Shown here one piece after another: positions 1 through 12,703 of a stretch of DNA of 64,000 nucleotides. Position 1 is the stretch's first letter. The number at the start of each line of letters is the position of its first letter. Under the pieces are notes generated by a model that was not told the DNA's origin, did not search any database, and saw only the letters and a list, made by a program, of their open reading frames with translations. The DNA comes from Rhipicephalus microplus. Taxonomy: Eukaryota > Arthropoda > Arachnida > Ixodida > Ixodidae. A program made the position numbers and the translations under genes. The DNA lies in contig NC_134710.1 in the NCBI RefSeq assembly GCF_043290135.1, forward strand, positions 462,435,376 to 462,499,375, in the 5' to 3' direction.

Positions 1-2440
1 TCATTACCACAATCACAGACTGAATTCTCTTCACAATATTGTATATATGATGTAATTTAACAATAAAAATCTGATCAAAATAAGCACTTTATGTTTTTAT
101 GTTGAATGGCTTGGCCATTTTGTCATTCCCATAACACACAGGACCAGTTTGAGCATGACAATCTCGTGCAACTTTCAGAATACATGTACTGCAGTCAGAG
201 ACTGCATGAAAGATCACTGAGCGCCATCTTCTTCCATATCTTGTGCATCTCTGATGCCTAATAGCAATAATTTCCAAAAAGGTGACAAGTGTTTTAAAGT
301 GGGCTTGCTATTTCCATCAGATTATAATTGACTGAGGGTTGCAGCTCATTACATGTTTGCCTTTGGCATGGAGAATAAATACTTGTGATACTTTTGCTGT
401 TCCTTTGTCTAAACCAGTTGATCTAATTTGTGTAATAGCTCACTCGCATTACAAAATAAAGTACCGAGACATCTGAAGCCTTTTCAGTCTTTGTTATAAT
501 TTCTCACGTTTCATACAACACTTTGTAATGTGGCTTTCCCCATCTCGCACATCGTGTAGAACTTCGCATTTTCACCGAGAAAAAAGTTACTAGCACGCTT
601 GGTAATTAATTCATAACGCCACCGAATTCGGTACATTTTGAAACACCACTTGCCCCCAGCCCTTTTTAACTAGCTCAAATGATACGAGCGACAGTATTCA
701 CAGCAGCGCAAGCACCATTACTGCGGACTCTTTTTTTTTTTTTGCTATGTGTGCACAGCATGTCTTTGCATAAGTTTTTGTGTGTGTGTGTGTGTTTGTG
801 ATCATGCTGCTCGACCAATAGGCGCCAAAAACTGCGGGAACTAATACAGCGCACCCATCAGAAAGCTTCCCTGATGCTGTTGCGAGTGAAATATGGTCAA
901 CTGGTACAAGATGCAACTTACGAAAGCACCTGCACGAGTTTCTTGAGAAAACAGCTACTACTGAACTGCAAACACATCAAGGTAACATGTTACGCAGTAC
1001 CAAAATCGGGTTTTTCATCTAGTTCTGCAACAGACAGTAGTAGCCGCACTTATTTCAAACACATTATTGATGAGAATTAATCGTGCTTTCCTGAAGGAAT
1101 CAGTTAGCAGCGCAATTTTTAGGTAACGCAACAGGGTCAGCCAACACGTTTTTAATGGTCAATTCAATTTTTGTGGAAAAGCGTTCCAATTTTTTTGGCA
1201 CCCCTAACAGCTTTCGTGTGGCACAAGACTGACGTATATCGTGTAACTTGTTTTATCAGAAGCGGAGTTAATTCTGCACATTAAATACGTCTGCAGCGTG
1301 CCCGAGGATTCTGCAGTCTGCCGCCTTTGTCATTATTCGAGAAACAGGGCAGTAGTTGGTTACTGGTAGCAAAACAAGCACAAACCTGTACTCCTGGTTT
1401 CGTGACTGGTTGGGGCTCTCTCCATGCTCCAAAATCAGCTTGTACAAATACTTGTTTATTTTCACACTCATGCTAAACATTACCTGGTTATCAGAAGCGT
1501 ATTTCTGCACCATAAATCACGAAATGACTGCAAATTTGTATGTGCAAACGCCACATGAGTCATCCGCGAGTGTACGCAGATGCCGTATTTACATACTGCC
1601 ATCACTTTCAGCACTTTGCTGTTGATGTCGATGATGATGCAAATGCTTTTATTTTCAGACTTTCAAACTTTTACCTGCTAACGTTCACAATAATCTTTAA
1701 AATTATAACTCTTATTTTATTACTTACTACTATTCATAATTTTGTGTGGCATTTCAAAAATGTATACGCAACATAAAAATTTTTTTTTACATTTACACAA
1801 GCTTTGGAGACAAAATCCGAGTCAAGATAAACCAACACACAAGCAACATGGGCGCCCTGAAACGGTGCGTTCGCAGTGCGTGGTTGCTTGTTTCACAGAC
1901 CTCCGTGTTTCGTAATGTCTCTGCCATTGACAACTTGTGTTTTCTTGCTCTGCCACGACTAACGACGAAAAGGCTCTAGCATTGATAAAGAAGTCCTGCG
2001 AAATAGCGGCTCAATCAGGTTACTGTAGTCAGGTCGTCTGCAGCTCAGTGGAGTACGTCTTCAGCCACTTTCACTGTCACTGCCCTGAGTATATTTTATG
2101 CATGCATTTTGGTTCTGCCTTAACATTTTTCTTCTAGCTGCTTTGATGCTGCCATATTTTTTTTTCTTTTTTGATGCTGCTTCGCCATTTTTGCATTGTT
2201 GTTATGTAACTCTCTTTTTCTTATTGACCAACGTTGTTAGTTCAACAAATTTTATTTTATGCATTCATTTTGTCAACTTCATGTGTTGCCCCTATTAAGC
2301 TTTTTCTAGTTGGGAAGAATTTAGTTCGCTTCTTACCTCTGTTAACCATTGCTGCTACAGAAACCATTTCATTTCGTTCGTTCTCTCTATGTCGTTATAA
2401 TTTCCGTTTTCTAGTACATCGTCCTATTTTTTAAGGGCTA
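1..2440. other. AT-rich non-coding DNA, no gene seen
   Basis: No reading frame here resembles a known protein on either strand. The longest open frames are under 90 codons and of low complexity. A short TG microsatellite lies at 781-795. Two diverged direct repeats sharing TTATCAGAAGCG and a following TTCTGCAC occur near 1254-1288 and 1488-1527. I cannot assign a function. Confidence 0.5.
781..795. repeat. (TG)n microsatellite
   Basis: About seven TG units in a row, followed by TTTGTG. A simple repeat with no further significance visible. Confidence 0.9.
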
Positions 2441-2444
2441 TCCT

Positions 2445-2851
2445 GGATTCACGCTAGTCGATCTCGGCAAATATTTCTTGCCCTAATTTTACCCAAGTGG
2501 GCCAGTTTCTTAGTGGTTATAACTAATAACTTTTATCTTAGTCGGCATGGCTTCAGAAAAGGTTACTCATGTTACACTGAGTTAGTTAGGTTCATGACTA
2601 ATATTCATTGTAATCTAGACACAAACGATATAACCAATTTCCCCTTCTTTGATTTCGCTGTGCATTCAATATTCAAACTAATTACCATTTGATTTCTACA
2701 TTGTCTGTCCTTTGTATTCCTTCATTACCACCATCTTGGCTACAAAAACTTTCATTCTTGGTGGTCAGCTACATCTCGTCTAATGTTTTCGACATCACCT
2801 GCAGTGTTGCCCAAGGCAGTGTGCTAAGTCGGTTACTCTTTCTAATATACA
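2445..2851 (+). pseudogene. LINE-C (CR1/L2-type) reverse transcriptase relic, upstream part
   Basis: Decayed reverse transcriptase of a CR1/L2-type LINE. Translated fragments show the HGFRKG motif (from 2543, the region before catalytic block A), an FFDFA block where the first catalytic aspartate sits, and QGSVLSRLLFLIYI (up to 2851), the block before the active-site YADD. Stops and frameshifts separate the pieces. The frame is cut at 2851/2852 by the MITE and resumes at 3429. Family level is from motif recognition; the exact clade is inference. Not functional. Confidence 0.7.
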
Positions 2852-3428
2852 TTAAAGGGGCCCTGCAACACTTTTGAAATGGATGTCACTGTTGGCTCAT
2901 GATGCCTCACAAATCACATACCGAAATATTTTTTTGAATATGCTGATTACAAGCGGAGTTCGAGGAATTTGCTGAATACTTCAAGCGCTTTCTCTTTTCG
3001 TAAAAGCGAGTGCACTGAAGGCAACTTGGGTAGGGACACAAGGGGGCAAAAAGATGCACCCTTTTGTCAGCGCACGTCATGACCTTGAGCACTTTCCTTT
3101 TTTTTTCTTAGAATGCATGGCTACTTTCAGGGTGAGCACAAGCGCTGGCACATGGCAGCAGTTACAGTGGCCACAGTATTTGCATAGCCTATGATGCTCA
3201 AATCAGTCAATGGCTGTGGACTCGGGTATGACACAGTAATCCAGGTATAAGGCATCACCTGTAGTGAGACGGGGGAGCAATTGCTGGCCGACTTTGAAAA
3301 TTAATTGTGAATTTTAGACTGCATGCTGCACTCTAATGTTTGGCTCATGTGCTTTCGGGAGCTGCAACTATCAATCAGCAGCGTTTTCTGACAATGCTAA
3401 AAAAGAAAGTGTTGCAGGGCCCCTTTAA
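2852..3428. mobile_element. TTAA-flanked MITE with 23-bp terminal inverted repeats
   Basis: Positions 2852-2874 and 3406-3428 are perfect 23-bp inverted copies (left end starts TTAAAGGGGCCCTGCAACAC). The interior has no coding capacity, so this is a non-autonomous DNA transposon. Both ends are TTAA. Removing one TTAA plus the interior restores a continuous LINE reading frame (LIYI-K-DLPADLS), which shows that TTAA is the target duplication and the element proper is about 2856-3424. TTAA targeting is typical of piggyBac. The AGGGGCCC terminus is not the usual piggyBac CCC start, so the superfamily is uncertain. Abundance in tick genomes is from memory. Confidence 0.85.
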
Positions 3429-4756
3429 GGACTTACCCGCTGACCTTTCATTCTTGATTTAGTTACATGACAACACGTTTATCACCTATTGCATTATTAA
3501 TTTATGGGCTAGTTTTTCTTTCTCTTTTTTGATGATCATTTCATTTCTCAAATGACCTTAACTTGATGTTCAGGTAGAGTGCAACTCGGCAGAACTCGCT
3601 CATTGTACGATTAACAATACCATTATTTCAGCTGCCCCTTTATACAAATAAATATCTTTTTGTTTATCTTTCATCAGATTTATCCTATACTACGGCGTGT
3701 AGCAGCTATCTCAGCAAAAGCTCAATCTGCAGGTTACCTCCACAGAAACTTGTGCAATGCATCTTCTAATGTATATGCATTATCATATCTTATCTTTACC
3801 CACATTTAGAGTAAGCTTCATCTAGATGGTCACCATAACGAGATTATCTAGTCCATATGTTGGAAGCCATTACAAATAGGGCAGGCAGATTCACCTACAA
3901 TAAAACATGACACCATAGAGTTTCCTAAATATACACTTGATAGAACTCTGGCGATAGTGTCTATGGCAACTACCATGCATGGCAAAGCAGCGAGCAAGGA
4001 ATGGTGCGTAGTACACGGATTCGTCCAATCTTCATACATCTGGATTTGTGTGTATTCGTGTGGCTTGGAGCTGTTTTCTCACAAAACGAAAATCAGCAAA
4101 TATTCAGTGATGGCACTTCACCACGTTATTCTTCTAGGCTTACCATTTCAAATCAGGTCATGAAGTTCAAAAAAGTTTCTTTTCTTTGAAACAAAACCGA
4201 AAACAGCAATAAATGAAGCCACAAGTGGGGTTCGCCACCCGCAAGTACGAAGAGTAGGCAAATCTGTGTATTACCCATCATTCCCAGGGTCGCTGAACGA
4301 TCACTGTGCCAGAGCTCCTCTAGTTAATTTTAGTAAACTATGCATGACATGGCCCACCCACATCACTGCTCTTATGTGTCTCTTTCATTGGTAGAGTATT
4401 GTGATGAATTTTAGTACTGCTTTATCCTCCTGTGTACACGTCTTGGCACATTCACAGCACAATTAGTTTCGTGTGCACTTATGGTTACACGCAGGCATTT
4501 AAGTTGTCAATACAACCTAGGCACTTGCATATTCGAATCAGTCTTTTGTATCACATTGCTTCTAACTGTAATTATAAAATTTTTAGTAGACTTTCAGTGA
4601 TAATCTGATTCGTTACATGTTGGTATTGTGTGACATTATTGTCTCTTGCCATTTGTAGTTTTTGTTTTACTGTTTTTTCCTTGTATTTTTTGTCTGTCTT
4701 TCAGTTACTGATGTCCTCCTATCGGCGTGTATGGTATTTTGAATGAATAAATCAAC
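3429..4756 (+). pseudogene. LINE-C relic, downstream part with 3' end
   Basis: Continuation of the CR1/L2-type relic after the MITE. It begins with DLPADLS. The active-site region is degraded (LHDNT where YADDT is expected). About 3700-3850 encodes pieces such as NLCNASSNVYALSY, and 3850-4190 pieces resembling the C-terminal region of CR1/L2 ORF2, with many stops. The 3' end is likely at GAATGAATAAAT near 4745-4756, the short AT-rich tail typical of CR1/L2 elements. Degraded well beyond function. Confidence 0.6.
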
Positions 4757-6917
4757 TGGCTCTTGGTCTTCTCACATTGAGGGCTACCCTCACCAGCCTA
4801 TGATAATTACATTCTACCTTGCCCCTAACTTCTCTCATGTGCATTGCCTGGGTCCCAGGATTATATAAAATCTACCACTCTGTTTTTCTGTGAGGACTTT
4901 CCATATCCTCTTCCTGTTTATTTAATTTCAGAAAAAGGTGTTCATTATGTGGAGTTCATTTCATTCTTCTAACATGTGTATTATTTAAGGGTGTGTGAAT
5001 ATTCATGTTTAGAATTATAATTGAGTGCTTTGGTTCAACTTTCAAATACAGGAAAATATCTAAAGTGTCTAAACACAGCCTAATTGCGCAACTCTGTTAG
5101 GGTGGTGTCCAAAAAACTAATGCGAAAGTCATTACAGTAGGCTTTAAAACTCTCACTGATACCCTGGTTTTAAAGCCAGCACATATTTCCCTTGAGATTA
5201 TGCCATTCCTGCATGTCGTGGCTCCAGCAAAAAAAGGCAGGGAACGTAATGGAAGACTGTTGTATTGCAAGCAAAAAAAAAGTCAGATCTAGCCAAGAAA
5301 CTAAAAATTACTGCACTAAGGTTGTGAACAAAAGAAAGGTTTGAAATACTGGAAAGAGTTTTGAACTGCACTTAATACAGGTATTACAAAAATTGCTTTC
5401 TGATACGTTCTCATCTACTGAGGTGGCCAGCGACCGCAGGTTTTTTGGCTGCTGGAAACATCATGAGATCACGACGAGAGCCTGAAGACTTGTAATGAGG
5501 CATGACTTTTGTTTCTTCATGACAATGTGTTCGACAGCAGTTTCTCACCATGCTGTGTGCTCGAGGACATGAGCAAATTTGATTTTCTTAGTTATTTCTT
5601 TTAATTGTCAATAAAACCTTTAGTATTCTATTTGATATTTTTTGCCGCTATATGGCACTACTTGATCCAAGATAAAGTTCTAGTTTCAACCCTAAAGTTA
5701 ATATTGTAGCTCATCATCTCACTTTTCTGTTTCCTATCTTCACACTGAAGTCTTTCATGACTATGGTGCACTGAGTATAGTTCTCTTGCATTGCATATTC
5801 AATATACTTGCCTATTACTGCTTCTTCACAGTAAAGGGCAAACAGAGGAGCGAACGCCTGCACCACTTTAAGTTTATATCTTATTTAGCTGGATGACTAG
5901 GATTGCTGGCCCTTCACAGACAATATGCAATTCTTGAATGTTTCCGGCAATGTTTTTGTGAACTAGAAGCCCTATGCCGCACTCTTTTATCGAAAAGCCC
6001 TCTGTAGCAGTGTGCCCATTAGTGCTGTATGTGCCTTTCCAGTTCTAATATCTCTAAGGTCAATTATATTCCACTCGAAGTTTTCCAAATTTTGAAATAA
6101 CTCTGCTAATCTAACTGCACTTGAGAAGGTACTTGTGTTCAACATTGTGCAGGACAGATAACCACAGGTCAGTTAGAGCTACAGTATAGATACCAAGGGA
6201 TGAATGCCATAGGCAAGGATGGCAGTGGATCGATTAAGTCACAAAATTTGAAAGTTCACTCACATAAAGTGAAACCAGATCCCACAGAATAGGGTTAGTT
6301 GCATATTATTGGCAGAAGCCTTTGACCTAGCGTGCACATAAAATAATAACTCAAAAATTATGAATGGTGATGATTTGCTGGTATCTAAAGCTAATATGGA
6401 GGGATACAACAGGACGTATGAATTGTGTTAAAAAAAATGCCAGGCCTGCGCAGAAGACGGAGCACAGTCACAGCAAAAACCAGAAGAGCGGCCTTTCAAA
6501 GCTTTTCAAAACACTCATTGGGTAACTACTGCAAGCAAAGATGCATGATACCCACTAGGGTACTAATAATAAAATTTCTTGGGTAGTAAGTCGACATTCA
6601 CTATGCTATTTTTCGTCATTTTTCTGAGAAGCGTGTATCCGCTAAACACTTGCAAAGAATTTTGAGCCAATTGTTCATGCAGTGGCTGAGTACAATGAGG
6701 AATAATAGCTGAAGTGGGTCTGTGCCACAGTTAATAGGGGAACAAGAACAAACTTTTGTAATTGGTTATAGTATTGGATGACCCCCTCGTTACACTATTC
6801 GCATTGTGCGGTGACTGGTTGTTCTTTTGCTGTTTTAAACCGCTTTGTAAGTCGTATTTACGGGATTGCTTTTCCGACATTAAGCCTTCCTAAGGCAAGT
6901 TTGCCAACAAGTCCTAA
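4757..6917. other. AT-rich non-coding DNA, nothing recognised
   Basis: No open frame over 60 codons and no repeat that I recognise on either strand. It may be intergenic or intronic. Confidence 0.5.
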
Positions 6918-7100
6918 GCACCGGTGTGGCTCAGTGGTGGAATACTGGGCTGGCACCCAGCGGACCCAGGTTCGAGCCATACTGTGTCATTGGTGGTAGG
7001 TTTAATTTCGAGCGATGTGGTTAAGGACACCGATGGCAGTGGCGGACAACTGCACGTGACCCGAGTTGTGATGACATAACAGCTTTCACTGTAAAAAGTA
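6918..7100 (+). repeat. tRNA-derived SINE
   Basis: Starts with a tRNA-like head: an A-box-like segment GTGTGGCTCAGTGGTGG and, about 35 bases later, a B-box-like segment GGTTCGAGCC. A unique body follows, ending about 7100 near CTTTCACTGTAAAA. The body lacks tRNA 3' structure, so this is a SINE and not a tRNA gene. It matches the general form of tick SINEs. I did not find a clear target duplication. Confidence 0.7.
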
Positions 7101-8544
7101 TTGAACTTTTCTGATAGCTCGCCAACTACCAGAAGGAGCGGGCTGCAGCTACTAATTCCACATAGTGGCAAGTTTCAACCAGAACTGTCATTAGCCCTGT
7201 TTCACTCTGACCTTTGGTTTGCACGCTACAGCCGCTAAAGTGAGCACATGGACTAAATTTTCTTTGAATTAGTGCCCAAATGGCAAAGAGCTGGAAGAAT
7301 GATGTGTGTGTGTGTGAAGTACAGCTAAAATTTGGGAAAACTTTCACATAAAGATTTGGTTGCTTCATGAAGCGTACGGGGAGCATTATAGAAGTTGTAC
7401 TCAGTGCTATGAGTGGTTCAAGCATTCTGATAATGACATAATGTAGATCGATAACGATGTCAAGCCTGGACGACATTGTACATAAACAGATAATAACCAC
7501 GTTAAGAGTTCGTGCAGTGATTTGAGGATATCTCTATTGACTGTTGGAGAAATTTCTGACGAAGTGGGTGTTAGAATAGGTTAATGTCATGAAATTTCAT
7601 TTTATTTTCTTTATTCGAAACATAAACTACATTGACAGATGCCATTTCCAAACAATACAGAAGGTCCTGGACAATACAAGAAGATACTTCCAGGCCATTA
7701 GTGCGTTCCAGGAAGCTTACCAAAAATGGAAGAAATGATTGCGACACTGTATTGCCAGTAGAGGGGAGTAGTTTGAGGGAAGCAATGCTTCAAATGTTGT
7801 ACCACAAGCAGTGAAAGTGTGAAAAACATTATTTTTTTAACACATTTCGTATGTGTATGCAACTTGTGGGAGTCGTTTCAAGTTTCATGAGTGCTCGTAC
7901 ACATGTGGGGATAAACAAAATGGCAGCTACCTTGGGTCAGAAAAACGAGTTGAAATTTCCCAATTTTCTGACGCACTTGGTTCATAAAAATGTGACTGTG
8001 GCAAGAAGTTACAAGGGTGTAGCAAAATATGTGGTACTTGAAATAATACATATGTTAATCTTGATAATTATGCTCCTTAGATGATTGGAACCAAGCCACC
8101 CAGGGGAATTGGCTAAGACTCGGGCAGATGATTTGATCTTGAGTACCTGGATTCATACTAGAAATAATGGCATCTGGTAGAATGAACAGTTATTCTTAAT
8201 TATTAAATTGTCCACTTTTATTAGTCATCAAGAAACAGAAAAACGCATGCAATAAATCTGTGTTTTGCAACGTAAGAAATACGTTCTACGTAATGATTTT
8301 AAGGAGAAGCGAGGTACAATACACACTGAAGAGGCATTATATGCACTTTGTTGATGCTCTAGCTGATGACAAAATTATGGCTGAGCCATTTGTAATGGTT
8401 GGGCAGCTTTAATCACCCACTTGTTAAGTAACTTGCCATGTATAGCACCTTCTTGTCTTATTCCTCTAGCACACTATATAACCTGTGTTGATGTGGTTCC
8501 TTACCTTATACGACACCTGATTTAGATATTTTTGAAAAGTAGCT

Positions 8545-8640
8545 TCAAGCACAAGCATGGCCCTGTAGTAAAACACTTGACTGCCACGTGGATTGCCCAG
8601 ATTAAAATCCCACACAATCTTAAACATTTCTTTCCTTATT
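8545..8640 (+). repeat. tRNA-derived SINE fragment
   Basis: Contains CATGGCCCTGTAGTAAAACA, an A-box-like tRNA head, and a degenerate B box (GATTAAAATCCC) about 35 bases further on. It shares the ACACTTGACTGCC core with the copy at 10323. A diverged SINE copy, without a visible target duplication. Confidence 0.5.
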
Positions 8641-9400
8641 GTGCATGCCAGCGGTAGACAGCTATGCAAAAACTATCAGCTGTTATCATATTCTCATAAC
8701 TTTTCCTTTAAAATCAAGAGCAATTTATAAAGCATGAAATTCAAGTGATCGACGTAGGGATGTTTCCACAGAAATGTGTATATTCCTGTCAAAGAATGCC
8801 AGTATGGGATTCCCAAATGATAGCAGCACAATAGCATGCCAAGTTGCCGCATTATTTCATGGTTAATTTTTTAAAGGATGTAATATGAATCTTGTAAACA
8901 CTTTTGATGGCTTTGTGCTTTGTTTTCTTCATTTGTTGTCAATAGTACCATTATTAATGCAATATTGGAAGTGCTAGTTGCATTCCCTCCTCACAAATTT
9001 GTAACTTGTTAGGTAGAAGCTTTTGAGGGTTTTGATTGTTTGTTATGAGTACTGTCAACTATCAAAAATATGCACAGTTGTGATTGTTGCTACCCTGTTA
9101 TATAAATCCATGACTTGAAACAATGCACAAAGCAAGGTAGTGCTAAGAAGTTGGAGTTCATTAGCATAAAGTGCCCTCCTTCGTGGAGCATATTAGGCCG
9201 ACCCAAACGAGAGGGATGATACTGCAGGTGACAAGAAAAGACATTGATGCCAGTACAAGATCTGATGCACTCTACATCTAAATGAAGCGCATACACATGC
9301 AGCGAGTGCTTTGATAAATCTTGTGCTACATCATTTCAAGTGTTCTGAAATGGGAATTGTGGTTCACTATGCATATACTATGATTTGTGAGGATGGTGAT

Positions 9401-9450
9401 TTGGGCTAGTTGGCATGGTAGCATGACAATTGATGGTAGCGCAAACAAAG
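9401..9450 (+). repeat. Partial copy of the fold-back short element
   Basis: GGGCTAGTTGGCATGGTAGC followed by GGTAGCGCAAACAAA matches the left half (GGGCTAGTTGGTATGGCAT ... TAGCGCGAGAACAAAA) of the element at 25747-25874. The right arm is not recognisable here. Confidence 0.5.
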
Positions 9451-10322
9451 GACATCAACAAAAGAAGCCACATTCAAGACATCACAGTGCTATGCGTTGT
9501 CTTAAATATGCCTTTTGTCTGCAATGATGAGAAAACACTAACAATGAACAGGCTAGTGTAGTGAAAGATATAGCAATGTATATAACAAGGCTGTTGTTTC
9601 CTTCTACTAACTGTTAAAGCCAACACTGTATCAATTGTAAGAGTACAATAAAATAAGATTGTTTTTCGTTGACTGGAGCTCTTTCGAAAGTTAAAAAAAT
9701 AATCAAGCACTGCACATGAGAAACAGAGGTGGTTAAACACGAAGAAAAAAAAATACAGAAAGGAACTCGGGAAGGAAAATTAAGATTTCGCACATTGTGG
9801 CAATCTATTTCATGCAAAGTAGTCCATAATGATGATGCCTATGATACAATATTTGGCATTGAGCCAAGTGTCATTGCATGAATGAATGTGTTTTGATAAA
9901 TCTAGCAGTTTCGTGCTCATCAAGGACTTACCAAAAACGTTAACTACACAGGAGTTCAGAGGGTAACTTATGGTCTGACACATCGGCACTAATCTTACAG
10001 CACAGCTGCCAGCTTCATCACAACAAAGTGCATGCTATGGTACGACAATGTGAAGATTGTTCATTAGCATATTCCTACGTGGTCGAGCAACACTTGAATG
10101 TAGCTTACCGAGTCATATGAAATGTTTATTATGACTTGCAAAAGTGGAGGCCACCCCGGAACCACAATTGGCATTAACCCAACATGACAGCTGTATTTTA
10201 AGCACACATATGTCAAGTTTACTACCTTTTAATCAGACTACAATGCCGGCCCTACAGCCATAGTTAACATTACACTGATATGATGCCTGCATAGAACCTT
10301 TTTTCAAAAGCAGTCTCAAGAC

Positions 10323-10400
10323 ATGCCGTGGCTCTGTGGTAAAATACTTGACTGCTGTGCAGAATACCGGATTTTGATTCCTGCTAGTCGCCCAATTGTC
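10323..10400 (+). repeat. tRNA-derived SINE fragment
   Basis: CCGTGGCTCTGTGGTAAAAT is an A-box-like head and GGATTTTGATTCC a decayed B box. Same family and orientation as the fragment at 8545. Confidence 0.5.
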
Positions 10401-12489
10401 ATTCTTTGTATTATTTTGGTCAATGGTGCCAAAGCCAGATTTTATTTAAATTGCTCAAATTTAACTTGCCAATATTTATAAACTGTCATCACGTGCAACG
10501 CAAACCACAGTGTACCGGCTTATGCTGCCTGTGACTGGAAAAAAGGGTTTCATGACGTACATAACAGGACACTCATTGTATACATGTCATAACCAGACAG
10601 TCATGTTCGTCATATTGTCATCCCCCGCTGTGCCTTTTTCAGTTGTACCAAGTTAAGGAGGTGAGCTCGATAACAGCCAGATGCAGGCCTCTAGATAGAT
10701 ATAAATGCTCAAAGTGCCTTTGTTCTTTAAAGAAATGCTTTGCTTTTAAAAGGCTTTCTAACATAAAAAGAAAAGCTGCTCAAGCATGCCATTAACTTAC
10801 CCAAGGTGAGCAAAAAGCAATCAAACATCTGAGAGACTGGAAGATGCATTGAGTGAGTTACTAAAAGCACAGGTTTTGTATATGAAGAAATATCTGTTTG
10901 TGGCACACTGTTTTGCTTATTGTCAATGATATTTACTGTTTGAAGTGAATAAATATGCACCATATGTAAAAAAATAGCCAGCTACAAATGAAAGTATTTA
11001 TTTTAATTACATCTGCTATTTTCATTAGTGTTAGCTTTCAGCACCTTTCTGCTCTATTTCTCCCAACCCGCTCATAAAATCTTCAACATTGTTAGGCATA
11101 TCACTGGTACAAGATTATTGGTTCCATTGGGCACCCCGTGCTGGACCACCATTATCTAGGTCTTCCTACTCCAAAAGTGTGTGTGTGTGTATGCCTTCTG
11201 TGTGTCTTCATTTTTAGTGCGCTATTACCATTCCACCTGGGTGTACTCCTAGTCAGCAAAATTAATGCATAAGTTATGAAGCATCAGAGGCAATAGAAAA
11301 CAGCCACGATATGGCGGGGCGCTTAAGGCAAACAAGCTGGCATATTGTTTCCTTTAAGCTGCCAAAACTGTTTGACGCTTATTGCTGAAAACCACTTGCT
11401 AAAACCAATGGGTGTATTTCGCAACACCGCGCAATCTTTAAAAGTCTGGGTAAGAAGGAATATAGAAGGATGTGCTGCATATCGTGAAGCAAATGGCTCA
11501 GCTTTGTTGACATACTTTTGGAAGTTTTATTGAAAGTGATGTTATTTTGAATATTATAGGATAAATATTTTTGCTTAATCTTCTAATACAGATGCTGAAT
11601 AATTGCCTTCATAGCTACAGATCGCTTAAAATTTAAAGCTTTCGTTGGAAGGAGTTTCAGTTCATGCAGTTTGCACTTTAATGCATACATGCAGTAATAC
11701 ACTTTTAGTACAAAACTTCCTGGAGTACAAATTGTTTTTAAAAAAGAATACTTTGCGCACCTACCATCCTTAATTCACTGGACAGTCGTTCTGTCAGATA
11801 GCCTCATGGCGAGGAGAATGTCGACCATCCTGTGAAGGATCCTTCGAACAGAGCTCTTCAAGCGGCTTGCCGCCTCTCTCGCGCTTGTTTTATTGGCTTC
11901 ACACCAGCGCATACATAAGAAAAGTTCATTCCTAGAGAAGAAAAGAACGCTGGTCTGGAGTATGACGCCGGGCGTTTACTTCAAAAAAAAAAGTTCACAG
12001 CAAGAGAGCACAAGCGCGTTACGCAAACGTAGCTTGAACTCACCAGATAAATGCGAGTTTCTGCAGATCGCGCGGGCACTCGCATGCGGTTGCTTGTAGT
12101 TGACGAGCACGTACGCGAAACACAAGTGCTCACGACAAGGCAGAAGTTTGCGTGCAGAAGGCGCCCACAACACAGTATTTCTTTTTCATTTTCCTTTTTC
12201 CTACAATACTTCCACTTCGTGATGTGTGGTACCTCGTCGTTCCTCGATGGCGTCCAAACGCGCTTAGACATCTCGACGGACGGGCAGGGCAGATCATAAG
12301 CCCTAATGTTCGGTGGTACAGTGCCTTAGCAGCATCACTGTCAAACTACAAACTAAACTGGCAACTCTTTCCGAGCTGCTCCTACCAGAAACAAAGGTGC
12401 ACGGAGCGTCGTGTTTTCCCATATTGGCTTCCTTGAAGTGGCGACAACGCGCAGGCGCCGAACATGCCGCACATAAAAATGCACAGTCG

Positions 12490-12524
12490 GCGCGCACCAC
12501 AGAGGAAGTTCCTCCGTGGCGCGC
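12490..12524. repeat. 35-bp GC-rich near-perfect palindrome
   Basis: GCGCGCACCACAGAGGAA runs into GTTCCTCCGTGGCGCGC. The arms GCGCGC, CCAC and GAGGAA pair with TTCCTC, GTGG and GCGCGC around a central G near 12507. It lies in a CpG-rich stretch of about 12350-12700. It could be a protein-binding dyad or the core of a decayed transposon; the sequence alone does not say. Confidence 0.6.
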
Positions 12525-12703
12525 ACTGAGTTGTTTTTTCCTCCATGTTTGGCCGGCGTGTTTCGCGGGCGCAACCTGGAAACGAGAGTACGGCGCGGAG
12601 GCCGTTGCAGGGCGCACGTCGTGGCGGCGTCCCTGCGAGAGTGTGACCAATAGCGCGCCACTGCGGTTGCCATGCGTTGAACCTACTGCAGATTACAAAT
12701 GCG

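Larger units (their letters stand above)
7101..12489. other. Mostly non-coding DNA with scattered short repeats
   Basis: No convincing coding region. Minus-strand 7126-7500 is open for 124 codons but low in complexity and unlike any family I know. Other short open frames look random. SINE fragments at 8545-8640 and 10323-10400 and a partial fold-back element at 9401-9450 are listed separately. A (GT)n tract lies near 11178-11193. About 8090-8110, read on the minus strand, resembles the extreme 3' end of LINE-B (GCCAATTCCCCTGGGTGG), so a fragment of that family may be present. GC content rises after about 11800. Confidence 0.45.

Noticed and set aside
698..1080. Open frames on both strands around the TG repeat
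   Set aside because: Low-complexity translations caused by the poly-T and TG tracts.
6918..6990. tRNA gene on the plus strand
   Set aside because: Same reason: tRNA-like promoter boxes followed by a SINE body.
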